Assembly: GCA_028684405.1 (NCBI GenBank)
Contig: JAQUGA010000131.1
Coordinates: 1-6,902 of the forward strand
Reading direction: 5' to 3'
DNA from: Bacteroidales bacterium
GTDB lineage: Bacteria > Bacteroidota > Bacteroidia > Bacteroidales > WCHB1-69
DNA: 6,902 nucleotides
Part shown: positions 6,491-6,902 of the stretch, piece by piece
Layout: every line of letters begins with the position of its first letter
Position numbering within the stretch: position 1 is the first letter of the stretch
Made by a program: the position numbers and the translations under genes
Notes under the pieces: generated by a model
Seen by the model: only the letters and a program-made list of their open reading frames with translations
Told to the model about the DNA's origin: nothing
Database searches by the model: none

Positions 6491-6504
6491 TGAAAGTTGA
6501 AAGG
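6491..6504. repeat. Second flank of GAAAGTT array
   Basis: TGAAAGTTGAAAG here is identical to 6391-6403, exactly 100 bases to the left. It is either the continuation of an array split by the palindromic element, or a target-site or slippage duplication made when the element arrived. Confidence 0.7.
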
Positions 6505-6525
6505 ATTGATTGGCTGATTTGGTAA

Positions 6526-6902
6526 TTAATTTTCCTCTTTTTCAACAACAATTTTCTGAATCAAATCCTTATCTAATTTTGTTTTAGGTACTGAAAAATC
6601 GAACCATGTTTCCAAGGGAAAATCGATTCCATTTTGGTGCATGAAGTTGTATATTGCTTTTCGAAGTCCAAAGCTATAAAGCTCATGTTTACAGCCTTTT
6701 TTGTCAACATGTTCCACCGCATTTTGCAGAAAATGATGAGGTGGTAAATCAATTTTCCGCACCCCAAATTTTTCGGGATTTATACCAATCGGACTGTGAA
6801 CAGTCATGGTGAAGCGGTGCCAAAAAGCACTTTGCAATAAATTATGATCAAAAAGTTGGCGTACAACTTCTAATGAATCAATGGTTTCTTGTGCTGTTTG
6901 GG
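6526..6902 (-). CDS. Radical SAM protein (probably B12-binding type), C-terminal part only
   Basis: The frame is open from the right edge to a TAA at 6526-6528, giving 124 C-terminal residues. It reads QTAQETIDSLEVVRQLFDHN, then LLQSAFWHRFTMTVHSPIG, INPEKFGV and, near the end, KTKLDKDLIQKIVVEKEEN. ETIDSLEVVRQLF followed by a FWHRF..T.HSPIG segment resembles the region after the barrel in long Bacteroidota radical SAM proteins, often with an N-terminal cobalamin-binding domain. The CxxxCxxC iron-sulfur motif would lie outside the window, so the assignment rests on this C-terminal pattern only and the reaction is unknown. An internal TTG at 6837 is not a start, because the frame continues upstream with good coding character. 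The gene is convergent with the UbiD-family gene. Confidence 0.65.
   Translation of the reverse strand, partial: QTAQETIDSLEVVRQLFDHNLLQSAFWHRFTMTVHSPIGINPEKFGVRKIDLPPHHFLQNAVEHVDKKGCKHELYSFGLRKAIYNFMHQNGIDFPLETWFDFSVPKTKLDKDLIQKIVVEKEEN

Noticed and set aside
6361..6504. CRISPR-like array
   Set aside because: Units are 6-9 bases and contiguous without spacers, and no cas gene is present, so it is a simple tandem repeat with one interruption.
6318..6551. 77-codon minus-strand open frame across the convergent intergenic region
   Set aside because: It translates the GAAAGTT array and the hairpins into Leu/Phe/Asn-rich low complexity and overlaps both flanking genes' ends.
6835..6837. TTG as start codon of the gene at the right edge
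   Set aside because: The same frame continues upstream to the window edge with family-like sequence (ETIDSLEVVRQLF), so the gene starts outside the window.

Overview
The window looks like a piece of a low-GC Bacteroidota chromosome, most likely a Flavobacteriaceae member related to Flavobacterium. Four things point there. One secreted protein ends in a C-terminal Por-secretion (type IX secretion, T9SS) sorting domain. Genes start after A-rich leaders with no Shine-Dalgarno motif. Two TATATTTG boxes (the Bacteroidota TAnnTTTG -7 promoter element) precede plus-strand genes. Codon use is strongly A/T-biased. The assignment is inferred from these features; no 16S or marker-gene comparison was possible.

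Layout: positions 1-1788 hold a minus-strand pair, murB (778-1788) followed 16 bp downstream by a glycosyltransferase gene that runs out of the left edge (1-761). A 107-bp divergent promoter region (1789-1895) separates murB from a plus-strand gene for an unrecognised 179-residue membrane-anchored or secreted protein (1896-2435). After a 236-bp AT-rich spacer comes a 568-residue C10-family (streptopain-type) cysteine protease with signal peptide, propeptide, catalytic domain, CUB-like domain and T9SS tail (2672-4378). A very strong intrinsic terminator (4399-4454) closes it. A separate promoter then drives a 620-residue UbiD-family decarboxylase (4500-6362). The right edge holds the C-terminal 124 residues of a convergent radical SAM protein (6526-6902, minus strand).

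The genes do not form one pathway. murB acts in peptidoglycan precursor synthesis in the cytoplasm, the glycosyltransferase probably in surface glycan synthesis, the protease outside the cell, and the UbiD enzyme in aromatic or quinone-type decarboxylation. Apart from the murB-glycosyltransferase pair, each appears to be its own transcription unit.

The least ordinary stretch is the 163-bp convergent intergenic region 6363-6525. A degenerate GAAAGTT array there starts on the ubiD-family stop codon and is interrupted by about 87 bp. The interrupting segment carries imperfect CCGAA...TTCGG terminal inverted repeats, is flanked by an exact 13-bp direct repeat exactly 100 bp apart, and can fold into two adjacent hairpins with a competing middle hairpin. 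It looks like a small non-coding palindromic (MITE/REP-like) element. I saw no clear evidence of a larger novel system in this window.
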